From positions 1,649,717 through 1,713,716 of the forward strand of contig LNAC01000336.1 of the NCBI GenBank assembly GCA_002007465.1: DNA of 64,000 nucleotides. Direction: 5' to 3'. Made by a program: the position numbers and the translations under genes. Within the stretch, counting starts at the first letter, position 1; the number at the start of each line of letters is the position of its first letter. This DNA comes from Ailurus styani. Its lineage: Eukaryota; Chordata; Mammalia; Carnivora; Ailuridae. Shown here one piece after another: positions 24,270-36,110 of this stretch. The notes beneath the pieces were generated by a model. The model had not been told where the DNA came from and searched no databases. It was given only the letters and a program-made list of their open reading frames with translations.

Positions 24270-24960
24270 CTACAATATTTTCTAGTTGCAAAATTTCTCT
24301 GTCTATTTATTATAATTGTTCTTTTTTGGCCAGAACTTCTCATCTGTTTATATATTTTACCACCCTTTTCAACTAGCTCTTTTGACATGTTAGTCATAGC
24401 ATTTTTATAGTCCCTGTTTTAGGGGCACCTGGGTGGCTCAGTGGGTTAAGCCTCTGCCTTCGGCTCAGGTCATGATCTCAGGGTCCTGGGATCGAGCCCC
24501 ACATTGGGCTCTCTGCTCGGTGGGGAGCCTGCTTCCCCCTCTCCCTCTGCCTGCCTCTCTGCCTACTTGCGATCTCTCTCTCTCTGTCAAAGAAAAAATA
24601 ATAATAAATAAAGTCCCTGTTTTATAATTCCAACATGAGTCATCCCTGATTCTGGTTTTATTGATTGCTTTGTCTCTTGATAATGACTTGTTTTCACTTG
24701 ATTTGTTTGTATAGCTCCTATTTTTAAATTGAATGCAAGGCATCTTATATAGAACAGGACCAATTGAGGTAAATATTTACTCAGACATTGATATGCTTAA
24801 AGTTCCTCCAGAGAGTCTATGGGCTTGGGATGTGGGCTGGATTCAATGGTTCTTTCTCCCACTTCTACTTTTTCCCCAAGCAGCTATGGGTCTTTACCTA
24901 TACCAGGGAGCAGCAAGGTTTTTTGCTCTGACTGCAGTAGCTTAAGTCTTTTGAAGGAAG
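24270..24960 (-). repeat. Old interspersed repeat, probably an L1M-type 3' region
   Basis: The text 'aattccaacatgagtcatcc', then 'ttgattgctttgtctcttga' and 'aaattgaatgcaaggcatc', is one I know as a widely repeated mammalian pattern, probably the 3' end of an old L1 in antisense. I am not sure of the family. The SINE at 24422-24611 sits inside it. Confidence 0.4.
24409..24624 (+). mobile_element. CanSINE with perfect 13-bp target-site duplication
   Basis: This is the only forward-strand SINE in the window. The tRNA-like head 'gggtggctcagtgggttaag' (A box) is followed by a B-box-like 'gggatcgagcccc', then a CT-rich region and an A-rich AATAAATA tail. Target-site duplications agtccctgtttta at 24409-24421 and 24612-24624 match exactly. 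Frames at 24433-24743 on both strands are reads through the SINE. Confidence 0.97.
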
Positions 24961-25479
24961 CATCAGATGATGGATCTTCATCTGTTTCCCACAATAGCAA
25001 CCAATTTTCTCCTTCACACCTGCATGACTTGGGGAGTCTTTCTCTAGTCTCTTGCAGTGCCCTGAATCTTTCTCTTGAGCACAGGTGGGGGCTCTTTTGA
25101 AAAGAGTCAGCAAGTGGATATAAAACCCCACATTCGTCTTTAGCACTTCATTACAACTTAAACTGATTTTTTTTTCTTACCCTCTTATATGGGGACTTCT
25201 GACTGTACTCTGACACAGTTGGCAGAGTCAGGTGTCCTATCTGTCTTGGTAGAGGGAGGGGAATGATCCATCATTGGCTTCAGGAAGTGTATTCATTGTT
25301 AATATCACAGAAATTAAATTTCCTAAGCAGTATAATAGGGCAAGAAAAAGAAACATAAAATCAGTCCTCTTTCATGCCAGCAACAAATTATAATAAAATA
25401 AAATTAGTATGATTTATAATTACTATTAAAAACTGAGTAGGATTATATTTAATAGATGATGTTCATGGTATTTTTAGAG
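24961..25479. other. Unique sequence, nothing recognised
   Basis: The plus frame 24819-25100 (93 codons, serine-rich) has no recognisable domain and partly lies in old repeat sequence. Confidence 0.35.
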
Positions 25480-25850
25480 AAAAACTACATTAATAAGGCT
25501 TATTCTTATGAAGTGGAAGACTTGGTATTGGCAATTACTTAAAAAATCTATAGACTCAAAACAATTTCAAAATTGTACCAAATGCTTTTTATTTGCGGAA
25601 ATTTAAAAGCTGATTCTTAAATACATGGGAAAATGCAGAGGACAAAAGATAGATAACACCATATTAAAGAAGGAAGATTTTGAGAGACATGTATTAGACA
25701 TAAGTCTTTTTAAAAACTAATTAATACTCTGGTGTTAGAGCAAGACTGATAGACTAGTAACACAGAATAGAGATTCCAGAAACAAATCCATAAATACATG
25801 ATCGTTTGATCTGTGTTGAAGATGACACTCTGACATAAGATATAAAGAAT
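25480..25850 (+). repeat. Ancient L1 ORF2 fragment
   Basis: Sense order of the L1 ORF2 C-terminal region is still visible: 'ttggtattggcaattactt', 'aaaatgcagaggacaaaag' and 'acagaatagagattccagaaac'. It is heavily diverged with no open frame. Confidence 0.5.
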
Positions 25851-25959
25851 CATCTTTATTTTGAAATGATTTTTATTTCACACCACTTGTAAGATATAAT
25901 GCAGAGAGATCCTATACTTTCTACCAAGTTTCATCTGATGCAAAGATACCAAAAACTAA

Positions 25960-26021
25960 ACTACATCAAAAACTAATGATGTATTATATGGTGACTAACA
26001 TAACACAATAAAAAAAACAAA
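25960..26021 (+). repeat. L1 3' tail scrap
   Basis: 'catcaaaaactaatgatgta' followed by 'ataacacaataaaaaaaacaa' is the extreme 3' end and A-tail of an L1. It is only about 60 bases long. Confidence 0.55.
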
Positions 26022-26039
26022 CCTGTACTACAATATCAC

Positions 26040-26440
26040 ATTCAAGGTATTGACATTAACTTATTCAAAATACAGAACATTTCCATGGCCACAGAGATCT
26101 CTCCTATTACCTTTTTGTAGCTACACATTCTTCCCTCCTGCCCTTACTTCTCACTAACTTCTAGCAATCACTAATGTGTTCTGCACTTCTATAATTTTGT
26201 TATTTAAAGAATGTTATATGGGTAGAATAACACAGCATATGACCATTGAGGATTGGGTATTTTCATTCAGCATAATTTTGTAGAGGTTCATCCAAGGTGT
26301 TACATATATCAGTTCTTTGTTCCTTTTTACTGCTGAGTAGTGTTCTATGTCATGGATGAACCACAATTTTTTAGCCAATCACCTACTGAAAAACATCTAG
26401 ATTGTTTCCAATTTTGATCTATTATGGACAAAGTGATAGT
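26040..26440 (-). repeat. Old L1 3' region, antisense
   Basis: 'agaacatttccatggcc', 'cattcagcataattttg', 'tttttactgctgagtagtg' and 'attgtttccaattttgatc' appear in the order typical of antisense mammalian L1 3' ends. Confidence 0.65.
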
Positions 26441-26730
26441 ACTTTAGTGTAGATGGAGAGAAGTGAACTTTAAGTATGTTTTAGAATTCCAGCCAAAAGG
26501 ACTTGCTAATGCATTAACTATGGGACATGAGGAAAGAGTTAACAATTGTTAGTTTCTTGAGCCCTTGGGAGAGGAGCTGCCTTTGGTGTATAGAGCTGTT
26601 GCTGACTCTGAGTTGTGAAGACCGAGGGAAAATCAGTTTGGTAGAAAGTTCATTACCCTACTGTAATTTTCTGGATACCATTGTCACTAGCAGATATTAT
26701 CTTACTTGTTTGTTTAGTGTTTGTGACAAT
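26441..26730. other. Unique sequence, nothing recognised
   Basis: Short unique stretch, no gene. Confidence 0.35.
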
Positions 26731-26965
26731 ATAAGCTGAATGAGAACAGGACCTCAAACAGTGTTTGACACCTGGTAGGAGCTCAATGTAAATATGCAGT
26801 AAATGAGTGCTACTGGAAACAATCAAGCTAGGGAACATTTAAACCCACAGACCAGTAGTTATTATCAGAGGTAGTAATACCTATATCACACATTTATGAG
26901 GGTTAGTAGAAATATATGCAAATTTCTTGGCAGTATTTGATACATAGTAGGCACCTTGTGAGTGG
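26731..26965 (+). repeat. MIR-like fragments
   Basis: Two phrases with the MIR 3' pattern, 'cacctggtaggagctcaatg' and 'gatacatagtaggcacc', about 160 bases apart. Possibly two eroded copies. Confidence 0.4.
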
Positions 26966-28273
26966 AAACCAAAATGATTGTTTCCACTAACATGTGCCAC
27001 CTGAATAGTTTGATTCCTCAGCAACACTTGTAAATGGGACAACATAGCACCACAACCACTTAAAGGGAATATTTCCATCAGAAGGGGATATTGTTGGGTT
27101 TTTTACTCATAAAAAATTATAATATCTTATCTTATATTTATTTAATTAAACTCAAGTATGTTCACTTTTCTTCTCCTGAATTCAGCCAGACTAACAAAAA
27201 CATAGGCTTATCATAATAGATACCAAAAATATTAAGTAAGCAAAAAAAGTTCACATTAAGACTAATGACTGAAAGCTGGCATTGAGAAATACAACAAAGT
27301 CACAACAGCAGAGCACCCTCCTGTCATATTGCATGCTCAGGGCCCCACCCATTAAGCCTGGGTTGTCTATATCTGGACTGTGTCCTTTCCTTATTCATCG
27401 ACTTTCTGGGTATTAGATTAGATGCTGGTAACCACATTCTTTTCAGTTGCTCCACATCCATTACAGAGCAGCCCAATCCTGAATGGATGTGTTACTTATA
27501 AGCTACTCAAATGAAATGAATTGGGCAGTTTTGAATGTTGAAGAACATCAAAGCAGGGCTGTATATGGCTGAAGGTTTGCTAGGAATCTGGTCTTCTGCT
27601 TCATAATAATCATGACTTATTTCCAAGCTTTCTGAATGATTCCATGCAGATCCGTGGCAGGCACTTTATTTTTGTCATCTGGATAGAAGTCATAATTCCG
27701 AGGACATATGTTTTATTCTCTCCTTGTCCTACCTTTATCATCACCATATACCTAGCCCCTTCAGCTTGTTAAAGGTTTGGTTTTGAAATGGAGGTCAGGG
27801 GCATGATTAAAGCATTTGGAGAAAATCACATTCTCTCTGCCCTAGAAAAATATAGCTCTCTAGGAGGAGGGAGAATCTCTCTGGAGACTGCATCTTTGAA
27901 TTCTAGAGGGTTACATGTTTGAAATGTTAATACAATTTTATGGATGAAAATTTTACCTGAAAAACATTTCTAAAATATGTGCCTGTCAAATATTCTTTCC
28001 CCCCAGGGATAGTCCTCCCAACACATCAAAGGCAGCTCCTCTCCCAGAGACAGCTCTCTGCAGTGGGAGAAGTGAGACCTTCCATTACAAAGATGCAAGG
28101 CTCACAGTGTTCAATTATTGTATAGTGCAATTATCTACTTGGAGAGAGGAGACACTAAGAGAACAATCCAAAAAAATCACTTCCTATAAAGCATTTTTTT
28201 CTAAAATATTTGTACTACACCTTTGTGATCTTGGAAATGCCAATCTCCTGATTTAGATAGACCAAAATATGTT
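26966..28273. other. Unique sequence, nothing recognised
   Basis: About 1.3 kb. No gene, RNA gene or confident repeat. Confidence 0.4.
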
Positions 28274-28536
28274 AATTTTGCCCCTATTTTTTTTTATTTT
28301 TTTATTTCTTTATTTATTTTTATTTATTTATTTTTTTTATTCATTTGACACAGAGAGAGAGATCACAAGTAGGCAGAGAGGCAGTCGGAGAGAGAGGAGA
28401 GAGGAGGAAGCAGGCTCCCTGCCGAGCAGAGAGCCCGATGTGGGCCTCGATCCCAGGACCCTGGGATCATGACCTGAGCCGAAGGCAGCGGCTTTAACCC
28501 ACTGAGCCACCCAGGCGCCCAAATTTTGCCCCTATT
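28274..28536 (-). mobile_element. CanSINE, mustelid-type tail, perfect 15-bp TSD
   Basis: Reverse-oriented SINE with a long T/TTTA-rich tail on the left (about 28288-28340), the variant 'tcacaagtaggcagagagg', and the head 'actgagccacccaggcgccc' on the right. Target-site duplications aattttgcccctatt at 28274-28288 and 28522-28536 are identical. The long TTTA-expanded tail suggests microsatellite growth after insertion. Confidence 0.97.
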
Positions 28537-28628
28537 ATATGACCCAGTCATCATAAAAATACATCTATCAAAACAGAAGCAAACCTACAGAAGACAGCCA
28601 AGTCATACTAAATAATGGTAGTAAACTA

Positions 28629-28741
28629 GTGTAGTGATTTTCAAACCTTAGTGGGCAGGACATCAGTATCAATTGGACAAGAGTTCCCAAGTGATGGATG
28701 CTAATGCTGCTGACCTAGAGACTATACGCTGAAAACCACAG
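28629..28741. repeat. MER5-like non-autonomous hAT transposon
   Basis: About 110 bases with inverted ends: 'tagtgattttcaaacctta' on the left and 'ctgaaaaccacag' on the right. The middle contains 'gacatcagtatcaattgg'. The size and ends fit a deleted MER5A-type element. Confidence 0.6.
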
Positions 28742-28968
28742 CCCTGGGGTAAAGACATACAGTCTGTTTCTGCTATAATTCCCCTGTTCCTGTAGCTCTG
28801 CTGTTCTGGCTCCTGCTCTTTGTTAGTCCAGGTATTTAACTTTTCCTAGGACTCTCATATGGCTTTTAACTAGAATAAACTTCAGTAAGTCCTGTTTTTT
28901 TCCCACCCAAACTGACTAACAGCCAAAAGGTTCTGCGTTCCTTTTCTTTTTTCACTTAGAAAATACCA

Positions 28969-29012
28969 GTGTGTGTGTGTGTGTGTGCGTGCGTGCGCGC
29001 GCGCACGCGCGC
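28969..29012. repeat. (GT)n/(GC)n alternating purine-pyrimidine tract
   Basis: About 44 bases of unbroken purine-pyrimidine alternation pass from GT repeats into a CpG-dense GCGCGC core. Such tracts can adopt Z-DNA. The CpG density is striking in a CpG-poor surrounding. Confidence 0.95.
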
Positions 29013-29208
29013 TGTTACGGAGCTTATTATTCAACCCTGTTTAGGTTTTTAATCTTCCAGGAAGAATTCTTGCTGGCTCTTTGAGAGTCTCTTTTGTCCA
29101 ATCTCTGTAGGGTCAAATTCAAGTTGGAAGTAATTCAGTAGTAACAAACACATTTATGTCAAGACAGTAAGAAGGCAGAAGGGTCAAGTAAATTTGTCTG
29201 GAGGGTTT

Positions 29209-29446
29209 GAGAAAAATCATTCTTTTTTTTTTTTTTTTAAAGATTTTATTTATTTATTTCACAGTGGGAGAGAGATCACAAGGAGGCAGAGAGGCAGGCA
29301 GAGAGAGAGAGAGGGGGAAGCAGGCTCCCCGCTGAGCAGAGAGCCTGATGCGGGCCTCGATCCCAGGACCCTGAGATCATGACCTGAGCTGAAAGCAGAG
29401 GCTTTAACCCACTGAGCCACCCAGGCGCCCGAGAAAAATCATTCTT
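29209..29446 (-). mobile_element. CanSINE with perfect 16-bp TSD
   Basis: Reverse-oriented. An 18-base T run is followed by 'aaagattttatttatttatt', the 'tcacaaggaggcagagaggc' tail variant, and the head ending 'ccacccaggcgccc'. Target-site duplications gagaaaaatcattctt at 29209-29224 and 29431-29446 are identical. It shares its tail variant with the SINE at 45287-45511, which points to the same subfamily. Confidence 0.97.
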
Positions 29447-32092
29447 AATCTCTGTCTTCATTCCACCCTAAGCCTATAAAATAGGAATTTCTCCCAATAC
29501 TTCCTACCCTCTGAGGTACGTTACTCATCTCTTTACAAGGGAAGAGTCAAATTTTGAACTGCAGAGGTGAGAGCTTGATGCTGATAGTCAGTATTCTGCA
29601 TTTCTCCATGGGGCGGCATCAATTGTCAGAGGTTGTGGATCTCGCGTTCTGCTTGTGTTTAGGGGCAGGGACAGCAAGAAGCCGCCTGATTCTGCAAAGT
29701 CAGCTTTTCCTCCTGTGACTCCTAATACCTAGACTAGGAGCATGAGGTGGGAGAAAGTAGGACACTCACATGTTGTGGACTCAGCTCAAACCATGCTCTG
29801 CAATCTAGTTTTATAAGCAAGGACTCTATAATCACTGTGACCTTTTTTCTGGTGCATATGTCTCAATTTCTTCTAGGTACAGATGGAAAGAATAATCTTA
29901 CTAAAAAACCTCATCTGAGTGATGTGGGCAGACTATTGTCCTGGTGGAATTTGAGCTGGCAAGTATTGAGAGTTAAGCTAGAAAGAAGCCTTGCTAAGAG
30001 GTACCTTGAGTCCAAGCACACAGGTTCAAGTAAGGAAAAATGAACGAGCACAAGTTAGATAGTGAGTACTACCAGACTCAGGATTGGAAATCCAGGCTTG
30101 GTATCCAGAGGATGGAAGCTCAGTCCTGGCAATGAGAGCATGAGCTGTCTGAGAAACATGAATTTTGAAAGCAGGTGAAAGAATTGTGGTTAAGGCTAAA
30201 ACTTAAGACAGCAGAAATCTTAAGTTGCAGCCTAGAGGTGTGGGGATCAAAGGGGGAGGAAAAGAGGCAAGACTTAAGATTGAAGTCCACATGACCATTT
30301 GTTTTCTTGCTGTTCCATAGTGGCTTAAATTTGGTTTCATATTTTCAAGGATTTTTCTTTCTTAGCACCAATTTTTTTGTTCTCCTTTTATTTTATTTCT
30401 TTTTATTGGGTATTTTTCTTAGGACAGAGCAAGAGTTGACTGCCAGGTTCTGACACATTGGTAAAAGTTGTAATTTGCCTTTTTAAAAATCTCATAGAGC
30501 TAGACCAAAGTGTTTTTTTTTAATGTAATTTGCGTGTTTGCTTGTTTTGTGTGTATGAGTGAGAGTGAAAGTAGAAAAGCAATATTTTCCTAAAACAACC
30601 TAAGGGAAGAAATCACTGGATACAAATTATTGATTGCATGCCCCCCTAGTGGGCTTGTTATCCAATTGACAGTTTGTCCAAGATCACAAATTAATGCTAT
30701 ATCTTCTAGGAAAAATATGATATTCATTCAATGTTGAGTAAATCCATATATTAAAGCCAAACATTGATAAATAATGTAGGCCAATAACCCCCAAAAAGGC
30801 ATATTTCCATATTTCCTGGAAGGGTGACAGCATGCTACTATTTTTAATGGCTCTCACTATTGCCATCTCATATGTGTGAATGATGTTTCAGTGGTTAAGG
30901 TTCTGATTTATTAATTAGAATGCAGTTTTCAGTGTGCTAATGTTACCCTGAGTTGAATGATAAGCACATATTTTAAATATGAGGTTTGGCAATTGCACAA
31001 TATTTTAAGTTGAATTGGAATATGTAAAGGATGAAAATCTCTCAAAGGTATAGAGGATTTGGATCACTTCCCTGTGTACTGGCAGTTTAAAAACAAAATT
31101 AGCATTTGTTTTATCAAGAATGAAACAGAACAGGGTATTACTGTAAATGCAACTTGGTTTTTTTTCCTTTGCTTGGAGACATTTTCCCTCTCCTCTGTCC
31201 CCTCTACCCAACTACAACTCAGATATTTTGAAACATGTTACTACTCTGTGTTCTGTCTCTGCAAGAGCAGCATGCAAGGGTGTTCTCTACATAAACAAAT
31301 AACTGTATTATATGTCTTTTCTAAGGGACACCTACTTTCTAATTCTTTTTTAAATGATAATCTTTTTTTTTTCCTAGAAAAGTCCTCTGTACAGGCTACA
31401 AAGGCAACCATTTTAACTGTGCATGTGTGGTATGTATGTGTATGTATGTGAGTCCATAGTTATTTCAAGTCCAAAGTTTCTAGTCATCTTCCATTTGTTT
31501 TTCATGGGTCCCCAAAGGCTAACAGGAGTCCTCGATTTGGTGACATAATACATTCAAAAATGGGAAAAGCCTGTAACATAGGGGTTGGCTCTGTTCCCAG
31601 GCACTAACTTCTAATGGAGTGCTTAAGTATGTGAATGAATTAGTTGCTCATTGGTTGTCCTTGAATTGTTTGTACAATGGAAAACACGATACCATATGAT
31701 GTCAATATGGCATAAAAGATGAGGATAGATTACTGTGTAATGTCTAGGTTTTAGTTTTTCTCTTCTTGCCTCTTAAGTTCTGGCCAAAAGGCAGTAAGAA
31801 ACATGAGGTTAGACAAAAGTAGGAACTTCCTAACTCTGAAGATTTGTAATTATTGGAATTGTGAAATCAAGTCTAACAGTTCCTCCTGTGTCCATCCACA
31901 CTGCGGAACAATTGAGGAGCTCTTCTGTCCCAAGCATGGAGTTAGACCTGATGCTTCCTTGAGAGTTCCATTTGTAGTTTTCTGTCAGTGTAATTAAACT
32001 ATGCCTCAGTCCCCACTCATGTGGACATTAGAATCCAAAACACCAACCATCTGACATTGGACATGGTCTAGGAGGGGAGCTCAAAAGTTTTC
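29447..32092. other. Unique sequence, nothing recognised
   Basis: About 2.6 kb with no defensible gene. The 130-codon plus frame at 31059-31451 is phenylalanine- and cysteine-rich, runs through a TATG/GTAT repeat, and has no domain. It is read as chance. Confidence 0.4.
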
Positions 32093-32523
32093 TCACCAAG
32101 CCAGTCTTTCTTTCTTTTTTTTAATGTTATGTTATTCACCATACAGTACATCATTAGCTTTTGATGTAGTGTTCTATGATTCACTGTTTGCATATAACAC
32201 CCAGTGCTCCATGTAATATGTGGCCTCCTTAATACCCATCACTGGGCTAATCCATCCCTTCTAAAACCCTGTTTGTTTCTCAGAGTCCATAGTCTTTCAT
32301 GGTTCATTTCCCCCTCTGATATCCCCCCCTTCATTTTTCCCTTCCTTCTCCTAATGTCCTTCATGCTACTCTTTATGTTCCACAAATAAGTGAAACCATA
32401 TAATAATTGACTTTCTCTGCTTGACTTACTTCACTTAGAATAAGCTCCACTCTCCTCCATGTTGATGCAAAAGTTGGGTATTCATCATTTCTGATGGCTG
32501 AGTAATATTGCATTGTATATATG

Positions 32524-34595
32524 GACCACATCTTCTTTTTTAAAAATTAACATATAATGTGTTATTTGCCCCAGTGGTAGATCTGTGAATCATCAGGCTT
32601 ACACATTTACAGCACTCACCATAGCATATACCTTCCTTAGTGTCCATACCCAGGCACCCTATCCCTACCCCCTGACCCCCCAGCAACCCTCAGTTTGTTT
32701 CCTGAGATTAAGAGTCTCTTATGGTTTGTCTCCCTCCTGATCCCATCTTGTTTCATTTGTTCCCTACCTACCCCCATGACCCCCTGAACTGCTTCTCAAA
32801 TTCATCATATTAGAGAGATTAAATAATTGTCTTTCTCTGATTAACTTATTTCGCTTAGCATAATACCTTCTAGTTTCATCCATGTCATTGCAAATGGCAA
32901 GATACTGTTTTTGATAGCATAATATTCCATTGTATATATATACACCATACCTTCCTTATCTATTCATCTGTTGATGGACATCTAGGTACTTTCCATTGTT
33001 TGGCTATTGTGGACATTGCTACTATAAACATTTGGGTGCATGTGACCCCTCAGATCACTACATTTGTTTCTTTAGGGTAAATACCCCGTAGTGCAATTCT
33101 TGTATCATGGGGTAGCTCTATTGTCAACTTTTAGGGGAACCTCCATAATGTTTTCCAGAGTGGCCACACCAGCTTGCATTCCTACCAACAGTGTAGGATG
33201 ATTCCCCTTTCTCTGGATCCTTACAAACATCTGTCATTTCATGACTTGCTCGGTTTAGTCGTTCTGACTGGTGTGAGGTGGTATGCCACTGCAGTTTGAT
33301 TTGTAGTTCCCTGATGATGAGGGATTTGAACACTTTTTCATGTGTCTGTTGGCCATTTGATGTCTTCTTTTCATAAATGTCTGTTCATGTCTTCTGCCCA
33401 TTTCTTGATTGGATTATTTGTTCCTTGGGTGTTGAGTTTGATAAATTCTTTATAGATTTTGGATACTAGCCCTTTTTCTGATATGTCATTTGGGAATATC
33501 TTCCTCCATTCTGTCAGTTGTCTTGGTTTTGTTGACTGTTTCCTTCACTGTGCAAAAGCTTTTGATCCTGATGATGTCCCAATAGTTCCTTTTTTGCCCT
33601 TGCTTCCCTTGTCTTTGGTGATGTTCCTAGGAAGAAGTTGCTACAGCTGAGGTCAAAGAGGTTACTGCCTGTGTTCTCCTCAAGGATTTTGATGGATTCC
33701 TTTCTCACATTGAGGTCTTTCATCCATTTTGAGTCTATTTTTGTGTATGGTGTAAGGAAATGGTCCAATTTCATTCTCCTGCATGTGGGTGTCCAATTTT
33801 CCCATTTGTTGAAGAGGCTGTCTTTTTTCCATTGGACATTCTTTCCTGCTTTGTCAAAGATTAGTTGACCATAGAGTTGAGGGTTCATTTCCAGGCTCTC
33901 TATTCTGTTTCATTGATCTTTGTGTCTGTTTTTGGGCTGGTACCATATTGTCTTGATGATTACAGCTTTGTAACAGAGCTTGAAGTCTGGAATTGTTATG
34001 CCGCCAACTTTGGTTTTCTTTTTCAACATTCCCCTGGATATTCAGGGTCTTTTCTGGTTCCATATAAATTTTAGGATTATTTGTTCCACTTCTTTGAAAA
34101 AAAGTGATGGTATTTTGATAGGGAGTGCATTAAATGTGTATATTGCTTTAGGTAGCATAGACATGTTCACAATATTTGTTTTTCCAATCTAAGAGCATGG
34201 AGCGTTTTTCTATTTTTTTGTGTGTCTTCCTCAATTTCTTTCATGAGTTCTTTATAGTTTATAGAGTACTCTACCCCCCACTTAGCCTCTGGTGCAATGT
34301 CCCTCAGTGAAGCAGACTTCTAAAATTTCTGATTTTGTGCTCCACTACTCTCTCACTTGCCAGGAGCCAGCCCCTCCCCCCACGGGCTATCTTCCCGTTG
34401 CTTTGGATTCACTTCTCCACAAGCCCTACCTTCCAGAAAGTGGTCAATTTTCTGTTCCTAGAATTGCTGTTATTATCTCCTGTTGAGTTTGTAGGTGTTC
34501 AGAATGGTTTGATAACTATCTGGCTGAAATCCTAGGACCTGAAAGTATTTCGGTCTCCTACTCCTCCACCATCTTGCCAATCAGACCACTTCTTT
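32524..34595 (-). mobile_element. Nested L1 with intact 5' end and missing middle
   Basis: A second minus-strand L1 sits in the outer L1 at the sequence ggaccacatcttctt; the target is repeated as gaccacttctt at about 34584-34594. On the minus strand it starts GGCAAGATGGTGGAGGAG (plus 34561-34578), the carnivoran L1 5' UTR start as I know it. It keeps about 310 bases of 5' UTR, to about 34268. It then jumps straight to the late ORF2 region and the 3' UTR (32536-34267). ORF1 and most of ORF2 are absent. Confidence 0.85.
33514..33888 (-). pseudogene. L1 ORF2 C-terminal fragment (nested L1)
   Basis: A 124-codon open frame from the region after the reverse-transcriptase domain, with WMKDLNV and KAREAR-like motifs. 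It lacks endonuclease, FADD motif and start context. It is a dead fragment. Confidence 0.85.
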
Positions 34596-35047
34596 ATCCA
34601 TTCATCTGTTGAAGAGCATGCCAGCTTTTTCCAGTTTGGCTCTTATGGATGTTGTTGCTAGGAACATTGGGGTGCAGCTGGCCTTTCTTTTCACTACATC
34701 TGTATCTTTGTAAATACCCAGTACTGCAATTCCTAGGTCATAGGGTAGCTCTATTTTTAAATTTTTTGAGGAACCTCCACACTGGTTTCCAGGATGATGG
34801 TACTAACTTGCATTCCCACACAGTGTTAGAGGGTTCCCCTTTCTCCACAACCTCTCCAACATTTGTTGTTTCTTGCCTTGTCAATTTTTTTCCCATTCTA
34901 ACTGGTGTAAGATGGTACCTCAATGTGGTTTTGATTTGAATTTCCCTGATGGCTAATGACGTTGAACATTTTTTCATGTGTCTGTTAGCCATTTGTATGT
35001 CTTTGGAGAAGTGTCTGTTCATGTCTTCTGCCCACTTTTTGACTTCA

Positions 35048-35422
35048 TTATTTGTTTCTTTGGGTGTTCAGTTTGAGAAGTTCTTTGTAGATCTTGGATA
35101 TCAGTCTTTTGTCTGTAGTGTCATTTGCAAATATCTTCTCCCATTCCATGGGTTGCCTCTTCATTTTGTTAACTGATTCCTTTGCTGTCCAGAGGCTTTT
35201 TATCTTGATTAACTCCCAATAGTTCATTTTTTCTTTTGCTTCCCTTGCCTTTGGAGATGTGTCTTGAAAGAATTTGCTGTGATCGATGTTGAAGAGGTTA
35301 CTGCCTATGTTCTCTTCTAGGATCTTGATGGATTCCTGTCTCACATTGAGGTCTTTCATCCATTTAGAATATATCATTGTGTGTAGTGTAAGAGATTGGT
35401 TGAATTTCATTCTTCTGTCCAA
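35048..35422 (-). pseudogene. L1 ORF2 C-terminal fragment (outer L1)
   Basis: A 124-codon open frame with WMKDLNV, KAREAK and [12 protein letters not shown], the same region as 33514-33888 but from the outer element. The two overlapping regions are clearly diverged, consistent with separate L1 insertions. Confidence 0.85.
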
Positions 35423-35534
35423 TAGCTGTTCAATTACCCCCAGAACAATTTATTGAAGATACTGTCTTTTTTCCATTGGATACTTTTTCCTGCTTTGTCA
35501 AAGATTATTTGACCATGGCATTGAGGGTCCATAT

Positions 35535-35760
35535 CTGGGTTCTCTATTCTTTTTTTTTTAAGATTTTATTTATTTATTTGACACAGAGAGAGAGATTACA
35601 AGTAGGCAGAGAGGCAGACAGAGAGAGGAGGAAGCAGGCTCCCTGCTGAGCAAGGAGCCCGATGCAGGACTCGATCCCAGGACCCTGAATTAATGACCTG
35701 AGCTGAAGGCAGGGGCTTTAACCCACTGAGCCACCCAGGTGCCCCTGGGTTCTCTATTCT
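35535..35760 (-). mobile_element. CanSINE in L1, perfect 16-bp TSD
   Basis: Reverse-oriented with the mustelid-type 'acaagtaggcagagaggcag' tail. Target-site duplications ctgggttctctattct at 35535-35550 and 35745-35760 are identical. It lies in the ORF2 C-terminal region of the outer L1, so it is younger than that L1. Confidence 0.97.
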
Positions 35761-35894
35761 GTTCCATTGGAATATGTGTCTGTTTTTATGCCAGTGCCAT
35801 GTTGTCCTGGTGATCATAGCTTTGTGATATAGTCTAAAATCAGGAAACATGATGCTGCCAGCTTTGTTCTTCTTTTTCAACATTCTGTTGGTGG

Positions 35895-36110
35895 TTCAGG
35901 GTCTTTTTTTTTAGATTTTATTTATTTATTTGACAGAGACATAGCGAGAGAGGGAACACAAGCAGGGGAAGTGGGAGAGGGAGAAGCAGGCTTCCCGCTG
36001 AGCAGAGAGCCTGATGCAGGGCTCAATCCCAGGACCCTGGGATCATGACCCAAGCTGAAGGCAGATGCCCAGCAACTGAGCCACACAGGCGCCCCAATTC
36101 AGGGTCTTTT
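35895..36110 (-). mobile_element. CanSINE in L1, perfect 13-bp TSD
   Basis: Reverse-oriented with an older tail variant ('gggaacacaagcaggggaag'). Target-site duplications ttcagggtctttt at 35895-35907 and 36098-36110 are identical. It lies about 150 bases from the previous SINE and belongs to a different subfamily. Confidence 0.95.

Noticed and set aside
24433..24743. Proline/serine-rich frames on both strands
   Set aside because: Reads through a CanSINE; the same peptides recur at the other SINEs (for example 28337-28554 and 41934-42131).
31059..31451. A 130-codon plus-strand open frame in unique sequence
   Set aside because: Low-complexity, Phe/Cys-rich, runs into a TATG repeat, with no domain, no splice-site logic and no neighbouring exon.
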